Source: Zobellia uliginosa (GTDB taxonomy: Bacteria; Bacteroidota; Bacteroidia; Flavobacteriales; Flavobacteriaceae). From it: a DNA stretch of 64,000 nucleotides. Below the pieces are notes generated by a model. The model was not told where the DNA came from. It saw only the letters and a program-made list of their open reading frames with translations, and ran no database searches. The translations under genes were made by a program, and so were the position numbers. How positions within the stretch are numbered: position 1 is the first letter of the stretch; each line of letters opens with the position of its first letter. Below are positions 1-8,487 of the stretch, in pieces. Location of the stretch: contig NZ_JAHKPY010000008.1 in the NCBI RefSeq assembly GCF_018860745.1, forward strand, positions 1-64,000. The letters run 5' to 3'.

Positions 1-1116
1 TGCTAGTATAGCTGCATCTGCATCTGCTTCGTTTGCGTCAACGTCGTTTTGTACCGCTGTAATATCGGCAGACTCTTCCAAATCGGAAAGGTCAACGGTT
101 ACGGAAGTAGTCCCTTCGTCGATTTTCAGAACACTTGCAGCGTCTATGGAAGCGGCTGTAATATCGTCATCCGCGGTTGCGGCAATTTGCCCGTCCACAT
201 AGGTCTTAACGGCAAGCTCGGTCGGGAACTTGGTATCTGTTGGGTCAGCAAGGGTAACGTCGGTTGATTTATTGGCGGCATCCTCTTTTAGAGCTATGGC
301 CGCATCCGCGTCTGCTTCATTTGTATCAACATCGTTTTGAACTGCTAGTATAGCTGCATCCGCATCGGCTTCGTTTGTGTCGACATCGTTTTGGACTGCT
401 AGTATAGCTGCATCGGCGTCTGCTTCGTTTGCGTCAACGTCATTTTGAACTGCTAGTATAGCTGCATCTGCATCCGCTTCGTTTGCATCAACGTCGTTTT
501 GCACTGCTAGTATAGCTGCATCTGCATTGGCTTCGTTTTGATTCACGACCCCTTGTAAAGCTGTGATATCTGCAGATTCTTCTAATGCGGAAAGGTCTGC
601 AGCAGTATTATTACCGTTTTCAATATCGATATTTAAAATAGAGGTTGCAGCATCTAAAGTGGCATTCTCTAAATTTTGGTTGTCCGTACCAACAAAATCT
701 ATGGCGTTGGTACCATTATTAAAAGTATAACTACCATCTAGGTTGTCTACTAAGCTTGCTTTAGAAATTAGAGTGGTAATACCGGCTTCATTGGTATAGG
801 TAACTGTACCATCATTATTATCCAATAAAGCGGTGATGGTTTCCCCTGCTGCAATGTTCACACATAGACTGGACCAAATATTACCTTTGTACTGAAAGAG
901 GCAGTTTTGATCGGTGTTGAAGACCAATGCGCCATTTAAAGGTGTAATACTGTTCATTTGAGCATCAGTTACCCGAGTAACCACAAATACTCTGGTAGAA
1001 CTTTCCAGTTCCATTAAAGAAGAGGCGTCAATTTGGTTAATGTTATCTCCTATTTTTACTTGCGAAAATGCAAAGTGCGTCAAAAAGAGGAGGACGACGA
1101 GGGGAACGTGTTTCAT
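1..1116 (-). CDS. Large secreted repeat protein, N-terminal part (partial)
   Basis: The gene runs off the left edge, so only the first 372 codons are visible. The ATG at 1116 is followed by a signal peptide (hydrophobic core, cleavage near FAFSQ). The next 70 residues (VKIGDN, ELESS, TRV, GALVFNT, a late Cys) closely parallel the start of the 1,095-residue protein at 2740-6027, so the two are paralogues. From about residue 180 it becomes alanine/aspartate-rich repeats of 18 residues (AVQNDVDANEADADAAIL type), interrupted by a non-repeat block and resuming at the edge. Regular short repeats suggest an elongated, coiled-coil or fibre-like surface protein, by analogy with tail-fibre-like proteins; this is inference. 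No enzymatic motif is visible. The C-terminus, which would show any sorting domain, is outside the window. Confidence 0.8.
   Translation of the reverse strand, partial: MKHVPLVVLLFLTHFAFSQVKIGDNINQIDASSLMELESSTRVFVVTRVTDAQMNSITPLNGALVFNTDQNCLFQYKGNIWSSLCVNIAAGETITALLDNNDGTVTYTNEAGITTLISKASLVDNLDGSYTFNNGTNAIDFVGTDNQNLENATLDAATSILNIDIENGNNTAADLSALEESADITALQGVVNQNEANADAAILAVQNDVDANEADADAAILAVQNDVDANEADADAAILAVQNDVDTNEADADAAILAVQNDVDTNEADADAAIALKEDAANKSTDVTLADPTDTKFPTELAVKTYVDGQIAATADDDITAASIDAASVLKIDEGTTSVTVDLSDLEESADITAVQNDVDANEADADAAILA
289..540 (-). repeat. 54-bp tandem coding repeats (18 residues each)
   Basis: The string TGCTAGTATAGCTGCAT recurs at 343, 397, 451 and 505, exactly 54 bases apart, with a degenerate unit at 289-342. 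Another full copy occupies 1-54, so the array resumes towards and probably beyond the left edge. Units differ at only a few, mostly third-codon positions. They encode an 18-residue Ala/Asp/Glu/Asn-rich module in the minus-strand gene. Confidence 0.92.
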
Positions 1117-1522
1117 CTTAAATTTTGGTTTTAATCACTTATTATTAGATAAGCGATAGGTTCTGTTTTAGTTATCCTTTTTAAATACATATTTAAAAGG
1201 GCAGGTAAATAACTTTAAAGAAAATTTAGATTCTTACAGAGGGGTCCCTGTGGGGAGATGGATTGAAATAATACCATTGAATCGACATTAAATACAGAAT
1301 AAACTTACCTATTTTGTGGTAAGAATAAAATGTAAATCTCTGATACTTATAAATTATACATCAGAGTCTCTTTAATCTTTTTTCTGTAAAATTAGGATTA
1401 GATCGATGAAACACACACAATTTGTTGTGAAGTGAAGAGAAAGTGTAGTGTCATAAGGGAAACGAGTTGTAGGTAAAATCTCTCGTTTCAAAAATAAGTC
1501 AAAAAAATCCGATGAACGGTAT
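1117..1522. other. Intergenic region upstream of the repeat-protein gene
   Basis: No convincing coding sequence is visible on either strand. The stretch must contain the minus-strand promoter of the partial repeat-protein gene, but I find no clear TAnnTTTG element. A 7-bp inverted repeat (CTCTGAT / ATCAGAG, 1338-1366, 15-base loop) is present without an obvious role. Confidence 0.5.
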
Positions 1523-1554
1523 AAAAAAAGAGGTCTTTCACGACCTCTTTTTTT
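1523..1554 (-). terminator. Rho-independent terminator
   Basis: AAAGAGGTC and GACCTCTTT arms enclose a 6-base loop and are followed by a T run when read on the minus strand. It lies just after the stop codon of the sorting-domain protein and ends the 6027-1558 transcription unit. Confidence 0.85.
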
Positions 1555-1557
1555 AAA

Positions 1558-2709
1558 TTAATCGTTCGCCAAATATAAAAATCCTTGGAATTCAAGGTCC
1601 AAATCGTCTAAAGTAACAATATAAAAGTATACCCCGGAAGGAAGACCTTGATCTCTTGTTACTACGAAATTATTTTGTGTAGAAAGTCCGTTGAACTCAT
1701 TTGTGTAATTTGATTTCTCAAAAACTTTGAGTCCCTCACGGTTATAGATCTGTATAAAGTTATTAGGAGATAATGCCAATTCCGGAATCTCAAGAAAGTC
1801 ATTGATGCCATCTCCGTTAGGGGAAACAAAATAGTTTTCCAGGTCTAGAAAATCTCTGGGTTCGCCAGCAGCGGCAAAAGTAATTACCTCATAATCATCC
1901 GGAATAAAAGACCCGGAAGCTACAACCCCTTCGTTTAAATCTCCTGCAGGTGCCGCTTCACTAAGGCTTTCCCATTTGTTGGATGCTTTGTTGTACCCAA
2001 CTATAGAAATTTCGTTTACATCGTTAGTCAAAAGCCCAATATTGCTACGTTCGTTCCAAGAAAGCTGAACGGAAGAGGACACAGAACCTTCCAAACGCCA
2101 AAATTCTACCGTACTGATATCGCCAATCTGTGCGTCTTTATTATTGGTGTTAAACGAACCGGATAGGGTAGAAGGGCTATTGGGGTCTTCTAAAAAATAG
2201 GCGCATCTTGCCAAAGTATTAACAGCTTCGGAACTTAATATTAAAGGGCGCAACTGCTCTGTATCTCCCACAGGGAAAATAAAATTCTGTTGGTCATTTA
2301 CACTAGCATAACCATCTACTTTACTAATATTGCTCTGGCCATTGGGAAAAGCATCTGCCAAGAAGTTAAGGGTAATAGCAGGTTGTGCGCGATCGGTTAT
2401 TACATTACCGGTTATAAAGTTAGCGTTGTTCAATACATTTAGCGAGGTCTGTACGTCTGTGGCATTACCGGTTACAAATTCTACATCATAAAGGGTAGCG
2501 GGTAAGCTGCCACTTATGGTACGAAAGTCATCTCCGTAAAAACCGACCAAGCCCAAATTTTCATCAAAACTGCCGTCATTAATAAGATCGGTATGTAAAC
2601 CCATGACACCATCTTCATGAATACGCAGGTTACCGGCATTGTACAAAGCTTCTTGTGCTTGTATGCCCGATGCCAAAATAAGTGCCGCTATGTATAGATG
2701 TTTTTTCAT
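1558..2709 (-). CDS. Type IX secretion substrate with type B (gliding-type) C-terminal sorting domain
   Basis: A secreted protein of 383 residues. The ATG at 2709 is preferred over an in-frame TTG at 2715; it gives a compact signal peptide ending near GIQAQ. The middle has no family I recognise but resembles adhesin-like beta-rich regions. The last 85 residues contain NYFVSPNGDGINDFL, IYNREGLKVFEKSNY and SGVYFYIV, the signature of the gliding motility-associated C-terminal domain (CHU_C / TIGR04131 type), which targets proteins to the type IX secretion system. It lies 30 bases downstream of the 1,095-residue repeat protein and is probably co-transcribed with it. It probably acts on the cell surface or is released; its ligand is unknown. 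Confidence 0.88.
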   Translation of the reverse strand: MKKHLYIAALILASGIQAQEALYNAGNLRIHEDGVMGLHTDLINDGSFDENLGLVGFYGDDFRTISGSLPATLYDVEFVTGNATDVQTSLNVLNNANFITGNVITDRAQPAITLNFLADAFPNGQSNISKVDGYASVNDQQNFIFPVGDTEQLRPLILSSEAVNTLARCAYFLEDPNSPSTLSGSFNTNNKDAQIGDISTVEFWRLEGSVSSSVQLSWNERSNIGLLTNDVNEISIVGYNKASNKWESLSEAAPAGDLNEGVVASGSFIPDDYEVITFAAAGEPRDFLDLENYFVSPNGDGINDFLEIPELALSPNNFIQIYNREGLKVFEKSNYTNEFNGLSTQNNFVVTRDQGLPSGVYFYIVTLDDLDLEFQGFLYLAND

Positions 2710-2739
2710 GTTCAATGCAGATTGAATCTGTTGGTCTTT

Positions 2740-5700
2740 TTATTTATTTAAAAGGGCTTTGATTTCTTCTATATCGTTTTTCATGGTTTTCAACTCGTTT
2801 GCCATGGCTTCTTTTTCCGCTTTAAGTCTATTGATTTCTTTTTCTTGTTCAATAGTATGAAGGAAAAGCTCTTCTATTTTTTCAAGATGAATAGTATTAG
2901 CATTGCTCAAATTGTATGAGCCTTCATCCTTTATTTGTTCTGCTGATAAAATGCCTGGCAAGTGATTATTCTTTTTTACAAAAGCTTCAATTTCTTCCAG
3001 ACTCTTAAAATTATAAGATCTTTTTAGCTTTGAGTATCCATTAAAGTACTTCTGAAATACATAATCCGGATGTACTTGAGTAGCCGCTACCCAAACACCA
3101 CCATCTACTTGAAGGTCACCAGCCACGTGTAGCTTTCTTGTTGGAGCGGCAGTTCCGATACCTACGTTTTGTGTAGCGTCAATTCTTATGGCTTCTGTGC
3201 CATCAGTTGAAAATGCCAATTGAGTTACACCAGCTCTATACATTCCCATTCCAGTTTCAGTATAAAACCCATAGCTTGGACTATTGGCTGATCCAATCGG
3301 ACCCGAAAAACCACCCCTACTTCTAATAGATCCATTTACGTCTAACTGATCTTGGGGAGCACCAGGTAAGGCACCTATGCCAATATTACCGCCTCCAGTA
3401 TCAAATGATAAGTCATTACCATTTAAATCGATGGTTCTATCTTCAGCTAAAGTAACATCTTCATTTTCCAGATTTTCTGGAACAGCCCATACTGTTATAC
3501 CTGCTGCATTGGTACTTAAAACTTCACCGTCAACACCTGCTGCAATTTTCCCTACTGTTACAGCATCGTCCGCTAATTGAGCGGTATTAATTCCTAAAGG
3601 AGCTACTGAAAGGTTTGTTGCGCTTCCGTCTCCTGTTATTGTTAGTCCATCGCTAGTAACTGCACCTGCAGGAACAGTTCCCCATGCTACAGCACCTGCA
3701 GTCGTAATAAGAACTTCGCCATCTGTAGCACTAGGAGCAATTTTTCCTATGGTTACATTAGCATCTGCAATATCATCAGTCTGTACTTCACCATCTAAAA
3801 TTTTGATTGAGGTAACTCCGTTATCAATTAAACTAATAGCATTAGCAGCATCCGTACCATCGCCTATTATTGTAGTTCCGTCAGTAGTTATTGCACCAGC
3901 GCCGCCAGTACCCCAAACAGTTTGTCCAGCAGCATCGGTAGTAAGGACTTGACCTACAGCACCAGGACCATTTTGAGCAATTATATTTCCGTATACTTGA
4001 ATGTCTTTGTTGTTTTTTATAGTCAGGGCTTTGTCATTTAAATCAGGATTCACATCAGAACCTGGACCAAATGTTTCGTTTTGAAGAAAATGAAAATCGC
4101 CCCTAGCCCAAGATTCTTGACTTTCATAAACTAAAGCACCTTTTCCATAAGTACCGACAGTTTCTGTAGAAAACAATATACCTGTAGCTTCACCCGGCAT
4201 GTTGGCGTTTTGATTTTGTAGCTCTAAAGCATATCCTACTCCAGGGAAATTATCTGCAATGTGTACTTTAGCTTCAGTAGTTTGTGGTCCGCCATCTAAG
4301 CCTACATAAAGAGCTCCATAACCTATAGAACCAACTTTTCTACCTTCAGGATCCCAATAAAACTTATCTCCATCATCAGTTGGGTCTCCATTTATATCAG
4401 CGAAAAAAATAGAATTTGTATTACCGGTATGACTTGCTGCGGATGCAACAATCCAACTTGCTGCGGTATCATCCCATTTAATAATTTGATTGTTCGTTGC
4501 ACCATTTTGGGCAATATCAAGTAAGTCAATGGTGCCATCTTCTATTTTAGCAGAGTTAATAGCGTCATCAGCTACGGTGTATTCGTTACCAATAAGACCA
4601 GTTCCAGAAATCGTATTTGCATCAAATAGCGCAGAAGCTCCACTTGGTGGAAGATCAGACCAAACTACTACACCACTGGCATCTGTACTCAGGTATTGTC
4701 CATTGGTTGCTGAAGGTTCTATTTTAATAGGTGTTACATTAGCATCTACAATTTTGCCTGTTGAAATGGCGCCATCAGCTACAGTATACTCGTCACCTGC
4801 AATTCCTGCTCCTGAAATTGTATTCGCATCAAAAAGGGCAGAAGCTCCGCTTGGAGGTAAGTCAGACCATACAACACCAGTTGCATCAGTAGTTAAAAAT
4901 TGCCCTGTAGTTGCTGAAGGTTCTATTTTAAAAGGATTTCCAGCTGTACCAATACCAGTTATTGTAGTTCCGTCGGCCACTTCGGTACTTCCACCGCCCC
5001 CACCAACTGCGGTTAATTCATAAGGTGTTGCCGCAGAACCATCTCCTGCAACTGTAATACTCGCAGTAGAGGTTATTTGTGCTGTTGTTCCACCGCCACC
5101 AGCTAAAGCACTAAGGTCAACTTCATTAGTAGCAGTTGCGGCATTAGTTATTGTTAGTATGTTTGTTGCGGGGTTATAATCTAAGTCTTGTAATTCGTTC
5201 GTAATGCTTCCATCAACTATACTAGCATTTATTACATAAGGAGTATCAGCAGTACCATCTCCTTGTATAGTTACATTGTCTCCTGCGTTTATATTGGTAT
5301 CGGATCCATCTGCCGTTGGCAAATCAACAAAACCGGGCGTACCGCTTATAGAAAGTCGGTTACCTGTTAAATCTAGAGTTTGTAATTCGTTAGTAGGGCT
5401 ATTGTCGTTATCTGCCGCAATAGCTGCTGCATTGGCTGCAATGCTCGTTTCAAGTGGGGTAGCATCAAAAAAGGCACCGCTATCCGCTCCCGCAACTATG
5501 GCGTTATTGGCATCATCGCTTATGATGTTACCACTGGTAATGAAACCAATATCATTATTAAAGAAACTTAAAGGAAGACTGTCGCGATCAATAGCAAAAG
5601 GTCCTACTGCATTTTCTGCAATTCTAGCCTTATCTATCGCGCCTGCAGCTAGTTTACCCGGCCCAATAGAGCCATCTTGCAAGTCAACTCCGTTAATACT

Positions 5701-6027
5701 ACCATTTACGATTTGATCTGTAGTAATACTGTTAAGCGGCACTTCAAAATCATCTCCCTCGCACATACTTACCCAAGCTGCGCCATCAAAATAATAGACA
5801 CAATCTGCGGTAGTATTATAAACCAAGGCACCACGGTTGGGTACAATGGCCGTCATTTGTAGTGAGTCTACCCTAGTAATAACCAAAACTTTATCGGAAC
5901 TTTCTAGTTCTAGAATAGAAGATGGGTCAATGACTTGAGGGTTGTCACCTATTTTTACTTGTGCATGAGCAAAACTGATGAGGAAAAAACCGACAAAAAA
6001 CAGCGGTATCGAGATACGCTTTTGCAT
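2740..6027 (-). CDS. Large secreted repeat protein with C-terminal coiled coil
   Basis: 1,095 residues starting at an ATG, with a signal peptide ending near AHAQ. The N-terminus parallels that of the partial gene at 1-1116 (VKIGDN, ELESS, TRV, GALVYNT). The centre is made of beta-rich modules with DGT, TITG, GDGSA and TTDA motifs. One 69-residue module (SDLPPSGASALFDANTISG...) is duplicated at DNA level 207 bases apart (near 4619 and 4826). The C-terminal 110 residues carry DYVFQKYF, LEEIEAFVKKNNHLPGI and a final heptad coiled coil. This domain is common at the end of Bacteroidota tail-fibre-like surface proteins. It lacks a type IX sorting domain, so its export or anchoring route is unclear. 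It probably forms a trimeric fibre; that is inference. It is first in an operon with the sorting-domain protein downstream. Confidence 0.82.
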   Translation of the reverse strand: MQKRISIPLFFVGFFLISFAHAQVKIGDNPQVIDPSSILELESSDKVLVITRVDSLQMTAIVPNRGALVYNTTADCVYYFDGAAWVSMCEGDDFEVPLNSITTDQIVNGSINGVDLQDGSIGPGKLAAGAIDKARIAENAVGPFAIDRDSLPLSFFNNDIGFITSGNIISDDANNAIVAGADSGAFFDATPLETSIAANAAAIAADNDNSPTNELQTLDLTGNRLSISGTPGFVDLPTADGSDTNINAGDNVTIQGDGTADTPYVINASIVDGSITNELQDLDYNPATNILTITNAATATNEVDLSALAGGGGTTAQITSTASITVAGDGSAATPYELTAVGGGGGSTEVADGTTITGIGTAGNPFKIEPSATTGQFLTTDATGVVWSDLPPSGASALFDANTISGAGIAGDEYTVADGAISTGKIVDANVTPIKIEPSATNGQYLSTDASGVVVWSDLPPSGASALFDANTISGTGLIGNEYTVADDAINSAKIEDGTIDLLDIAQNGATNNQIIKWDDTAASWIVASAASHTGNTNSIFFADINGDPTDDGDKFYWDPEGRKVGSIGYGALYVGLDGGPQTTEAKVHIADNFPGVGYALELQNQNANMPGEATGILFSTETVGTYGKGALVYESQESWARGDFHFLQNETFGPGSDVNPDLNDKALTIKNNKDIQVYGNIIAQNGPGAVGQVLTTDAAGQTVWGTGGAGAITTDGTTIIGDGTDAANAISLIDNGVTSIKILDGEVQTDDIADANVTIGKIAPSATDGEVLITTAGAVAWGTVPAGAVTSDGLTITGDGSATNLSVAPLGINTAQLADDAVTVGKIAAGVDGEVLSTNAAGITVWAVPENLENEDVTLAEDRTIDLNGNDLSFDTGGGNIGIGALPGAPQDQLDVNGSIRSRGGFSGPIGSANSPSYGFYTETGMGMYRAGVTQLAFSTDGTEAIRIDATQNVGIGTAAPTRKLHVAGDLQVDGGVWVAATQVHPDYVFQKYFNGYSKLKRSYNFKSLEEIEAFVKKNNHLPGILSAEQIKDEGSYNLSNANTIHLEKIEELFLHTIEQEKEINRLKAEKEAMANELKTMKNDIEEIKALLNK

Positions 6028-6353
6028 ACAATTAAGATTTAAGGTATTAAGGTCAACAAAAATAAAATTATCTGGGTATTATTCTAATTTAACAAGACAA
6101 ACTACATGTAAGTCTAGCTAAAAGGATTACAGGTGTTAGAAATGAGATAGTTATGTCATCTTTTTTAGTTCAATCGGGAATTAACAAAAGTTTAGCCACC
6201 ACGATTTTTTTAAGACCAAAACATGTATTTCCTTTATCAACTTAATAAAAATGCGATAACTCTATTATAGTACGAAAGTACTTCTTATAAAGTTGCCGTG
6301 AAATTCATTTTAAAAACCATATCCTTTTCAAAGGCTACTTATTAAACAACCAA
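6028..6353. other. Divergent intergenic region
   Basis: This lies between the minus-strand repeat protein and the plus-strand carboxypeptidase-regulatory-like gene and should hold both promoters. No exact TAnnTTTG with a proper -33 element was found. A short perfect inverted repeat AGTAC-GAAA-GTACT lies at 6269-6282. No coding potential was noticed. Confidence 0.45.
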
Positions 6354-7103
6354 ATGAAGATTATCCCTACTTTACTACTCGTACTTTTTAGTTTTACAAC
6401 TATAACCGCCCAAGATGGTGATCGCTCCTTGTTACGTGGAACCGTATTGTACCGGAACATAAGTGTACCCAATGAAAATGTAATTAACATTACCACGGAG
6501 AATGCGGTAATATCCAATGATAATGGCCAGTTTGCCATTATGGCCAAAGTTGGTGATGAATTGGCGTTTACAGCGGTTAACTATAATATGGAAGTGGTAA
6601 AGGTTACCGAAGAAATTATAAAAAACGGTCGTTTGGTAGTTGAGGTAAAAGAAAAGGTTACGGAATTGGATGAAGTAGTGGTAAGCCCTGAAAATGAGGA
6701 GAAGTTCATAAAATTACAAAACGAAGAGTTTAAAAAGGTGGAATATGATATTGACCGCTCTACGGAAGTAGAAAATATAGCTTTAAGCCAATCAGAAAGA
6801 GGGATGAAAGATGGAATTAACTTTGTGAATATTTTTAAGGCGTTGGCAAAAGCAGGAAAAAAAGACGATGGCGACACACGTCCTCGTATGAAAATGAGCC
6901 AAGTACTTAGACAAGTATACGATGATGAGTTTTTTGTGGCTGATTTAAACTTACCGCAAGCCTCTATCCCCGATTTTCTTATTTACGTAGATACCCATGA
7001 ACCTGAATATGCATTGCTCTTAAAGAAAAATGAATTTGAGTTGATTGATTTTCTAGTTAATAAAAGCAAGGCGTATCGAGAACAATTGAATGAAGAGAAA
7101 TAA
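6354..7103 (+). CDS. Stand-alone carboxypeptidase-regulatory-like domain protein (first of pair)
   Basis: A secreted or periplasmic protein of 249 residues with a clear signal peptide (cleavage near TITAQ). Residues 27-110 form a CarboxypepD_reg-like beta-sandwich: LRGTVLYRNISVPNENVI, then NDNGQFAI, then GDELAFTAVNY, ending in TELDEVVV. That order and the LDEVVV ending match the N-terminal extension of SusC/RagA-type TonB-dependent receptors, yet no plug or barrel follows. Instead there is a charged helical region of about 140 residues. Its stop overlaps the start of the related gene at 7090 by 14 bases, so the two are translated together. Function is unknown; a periplasmic partner or decoy for outer-membrane transport proteins is conceivable. 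Confidence 0.8.
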   Translation: MKIIPTLLLVLFSFTTITAQDGDRSLLRGTVLYRNISVPNENVINITTENAVISNDNGQFAIMAKVGDELAFTAVNYNMEVVKVTEEIIKNGRLVVEVKEKVTELDEVVVSPENEEKFIKLQNEEFKKVEYDIDRSTEVENIALSQSERGMKDGINFVNIFKALAKAGKKDDGDTRPRMKMSQVLRQVYDDEFFVADLNLPQASIPDFLIYVDTHEPEYALLLKKNEFELIDFLVNKSKAYREQLNEEK

Positions 7104-7872
7104 ACTTCTTTTTCTAATTTTTTTCTTCCTCTTGTTGCGTTTATGCGCACAAGATTTCTTTTCCGATGAACTTAAGGGCCGTGTCTATAGCAAAGATGGC
7201 GATGTGGCCGCAACACATGTTTTAAATACAACCACCAAAAAAGGTACGATTACTGATATTGACGGATTTTTCAATATTACGGCAAGACTTAATGACACTT
7301 TGGTCTTTTCCGCAATACAGTACAAGCGTAAAGAGATTGTAATTACCCTGAATATTCTAGAAAGTAAACTGCTAATGATACCTTTGGAGGAGGCGTTAAC
7401 CGAGTTGGATGAGGTGGTGGTTATGCCCTACAGTCTTTCTGGAAATATAGCGACCGACCTTGAAACCTTAAGAACAGAGCCTGTTATTACGGCCTCAACA
7501 ATGGGCCTTCCCAACGCATATGTAGTTCCTATGAGCAAAGCTGAAAGAGAATTTAAAGCGGCAACTGCAAACCCGTATATGAGTTTTGATCCGTTGATTA
7601 ATATGATTACAGGTCGAAAAAAGATGTTAAAGGCACGAGTAAAAAGAAATAATACGTACGCCCGAACAGAGCGTGTACGTGAATTTTACGCAGACTCGCT
7701 CTACACCACGGAACTAAAGATTCCTCTAGAAAAAATAGCTGAATTTATGTATTTCTGTGAAGTAGATGCTACTTTTCAAGACATTGTTGATACACATGAC
7801 CGGTTAAAAATCTGGGCGTTCATGAAACGGAAAAGTGTGGTGTATCTAAAAAATTACGAAGACGAAGAATAG
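7090..7872 (+). CDS. Stand-alone carboxypeptidase-regulatory-like domain protein (second of pair)
   Basis: 260 residues with a signal peptide (cleavage near LCAQ). It repeats the architecture of its upstream neighbour: LKGRVYSKDGDVAATHVLN, DIDGFFNI, NDTLVFSAIQYK and TELDEVVVMPYS, followed by a helical and basic C-terminal half. The pair look like diverged tandem duplicates. The start lies inside the previous gene (14-base overlap), which implies translational coupling. No catalytic residues are recognisable. In this family the domain usually precedes TonB-dependent receptor barrels; here it stands alone. Confidence 0.8.
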   Translation: MKRNKLLFLIFFFLLLRLCAQDFFSDELKGRVYSKDGDVAATHVLNTTTKKGTITDIDGFFNITARLNDTLVFSAIQYKRKEIVITLNILESKLLMIPLEEALTELDEVVVMPYSLSGNIATDLETLRTEPVITASTMGLPNAYVVPMSKAEREFKAATANPYMSFDPLINMITGRKKMLKARVKRNNTYARTERVREFYADSLYTTELKIPLEKIAEFMYFCEVDATFQDIVDTHDRLKIWAFMKRKSVVYLKNYEDEE

Positions 7873-7895
7873 CTAAATTTGGCACAACATTTGCC

Positions 7896-7903
7896 TATTT
7901 TTG
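7896..7903 (+). promoter_or_regulatory. Putative -7 element (TATTTTTG) for the DUF6702 gene
   Basis: An exact match to the Bacteroidota TAnnTTTG element, 17 bases before the ATG at 7921. A TTTG at 7878-7881 lies 14 bases upstream, shorter than the usual 19-21. It supports the ATG at 7921 over the upstream TTG at 7879. Confidence 0.4.
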
Positions 7904-7920
7904 CGATAGAAAACGAGATT

Positions 7921-8427
7921 ATGAAATCCTTTAAAAAGTTTCTGATATTATTAGTACTTCCATTATTGGCGTTTTCGGCTGTACATAAGTTTTATGTTAG
8001 CGTAACAAACGTAAACTATTCCAAAAAAGACAAGGCAATACAAATTACTTCTCGTGTGTTTATAGATGATTTGGATAAATTGTTGTTGGAGCGATATGAC
8101 CTAGAATCTCAATTGGATACTGAAAATGAATCTCCGTTAGCAGATGAATATTTGGAAAAATACCTGCGTTCAAAATTTGTAATAGAGGTAAATGATACAA
8201 CCGCTTCCTATGATTATATCGGTAAAAAGTACGATGCAGATGTGGTTGTTTTTTATATAGAAGTACCCAACATAGATTTGGAAGCGATAAAAACGGTCCA
8301 AATTGAGAACGAAATGCTGATGGACCTTTTTGAGGATCAGCAAAATGTAGTGCACTTTAAATTCGGATTTGATAAAAAGAGCTTCGTTTTGATCAAATCG
8401 CGTACTAAAGGAATGTTAAAATTATAA
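7921..8427 (+). CDS. DUF6702 family secreted protein
   Basis: 168 residues. The ATG at 7921 gives a proper signal peptide (MKSFKKFLILLVLPLLAFSA); an upstream in-frame TTG at 7879 adds 14 unlikely residues and lies before the putative -7 element. The body (HKFYVSVTNVNYSKKDKAIQ, TSRVFIDDLDKLL) matches what I know as DUF6702, a small periplasmic beta-rich family often found immediately upstream of an M1 peptidase in Flavobacteriaceae, as here. Function is unknown. It may assist the neighbouring aminopeptidase; that rests only on conserved neighbourhood. Confidence 0.75.
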   Translation: MKSFKKFLILLVLPLLAFSAVHKFYVSVTNVNYSKKDKAIQITSRVFIDDLDKLLLERYDLESQLDTENESPLADEYLEKYLRSKFVIEVNDTTASYDYIGKKYDADVVVFYIEVPNIDLEAIKTVQIENEMLMDLFEDQQNVVHFKFGFDKKSFVLIKSRTKGMLKL

Positions 8428-8487
8428 CATCTACGAAACTATTCCTTAAAAAACTCTATTTTTCAAAGATTAAAACCACATTGATAT

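Noticed and set aside
1-540. CRISPR array
   Set aside because: The 54-base periodic unit is continuous coding sequence without unique spacers between repeats and stays in frame in a secreted protein.
1338-1366. Inverted repeat CTCTGAT / ATCAGAG
   Set aside because: Short arms with a 15-base loop and no link to a gene end or start; probably chance in AT-rich DNA.
4490-5023. 177-codon open frame on the plus strand, plus several others at 3377-5862
   Set aside because: They are antisense to the long repetitive minus-strand gene, and the translations are low-complexity Ser/Ala/Pro/Val strings caused by its codon pattern. No start context or family similarity.
6269-6282. Inverted repeat AGTAC-GAAA-GTACT
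   Set aside because: Only 5-bp arms with a single copy seen; too weak to call as an operator.
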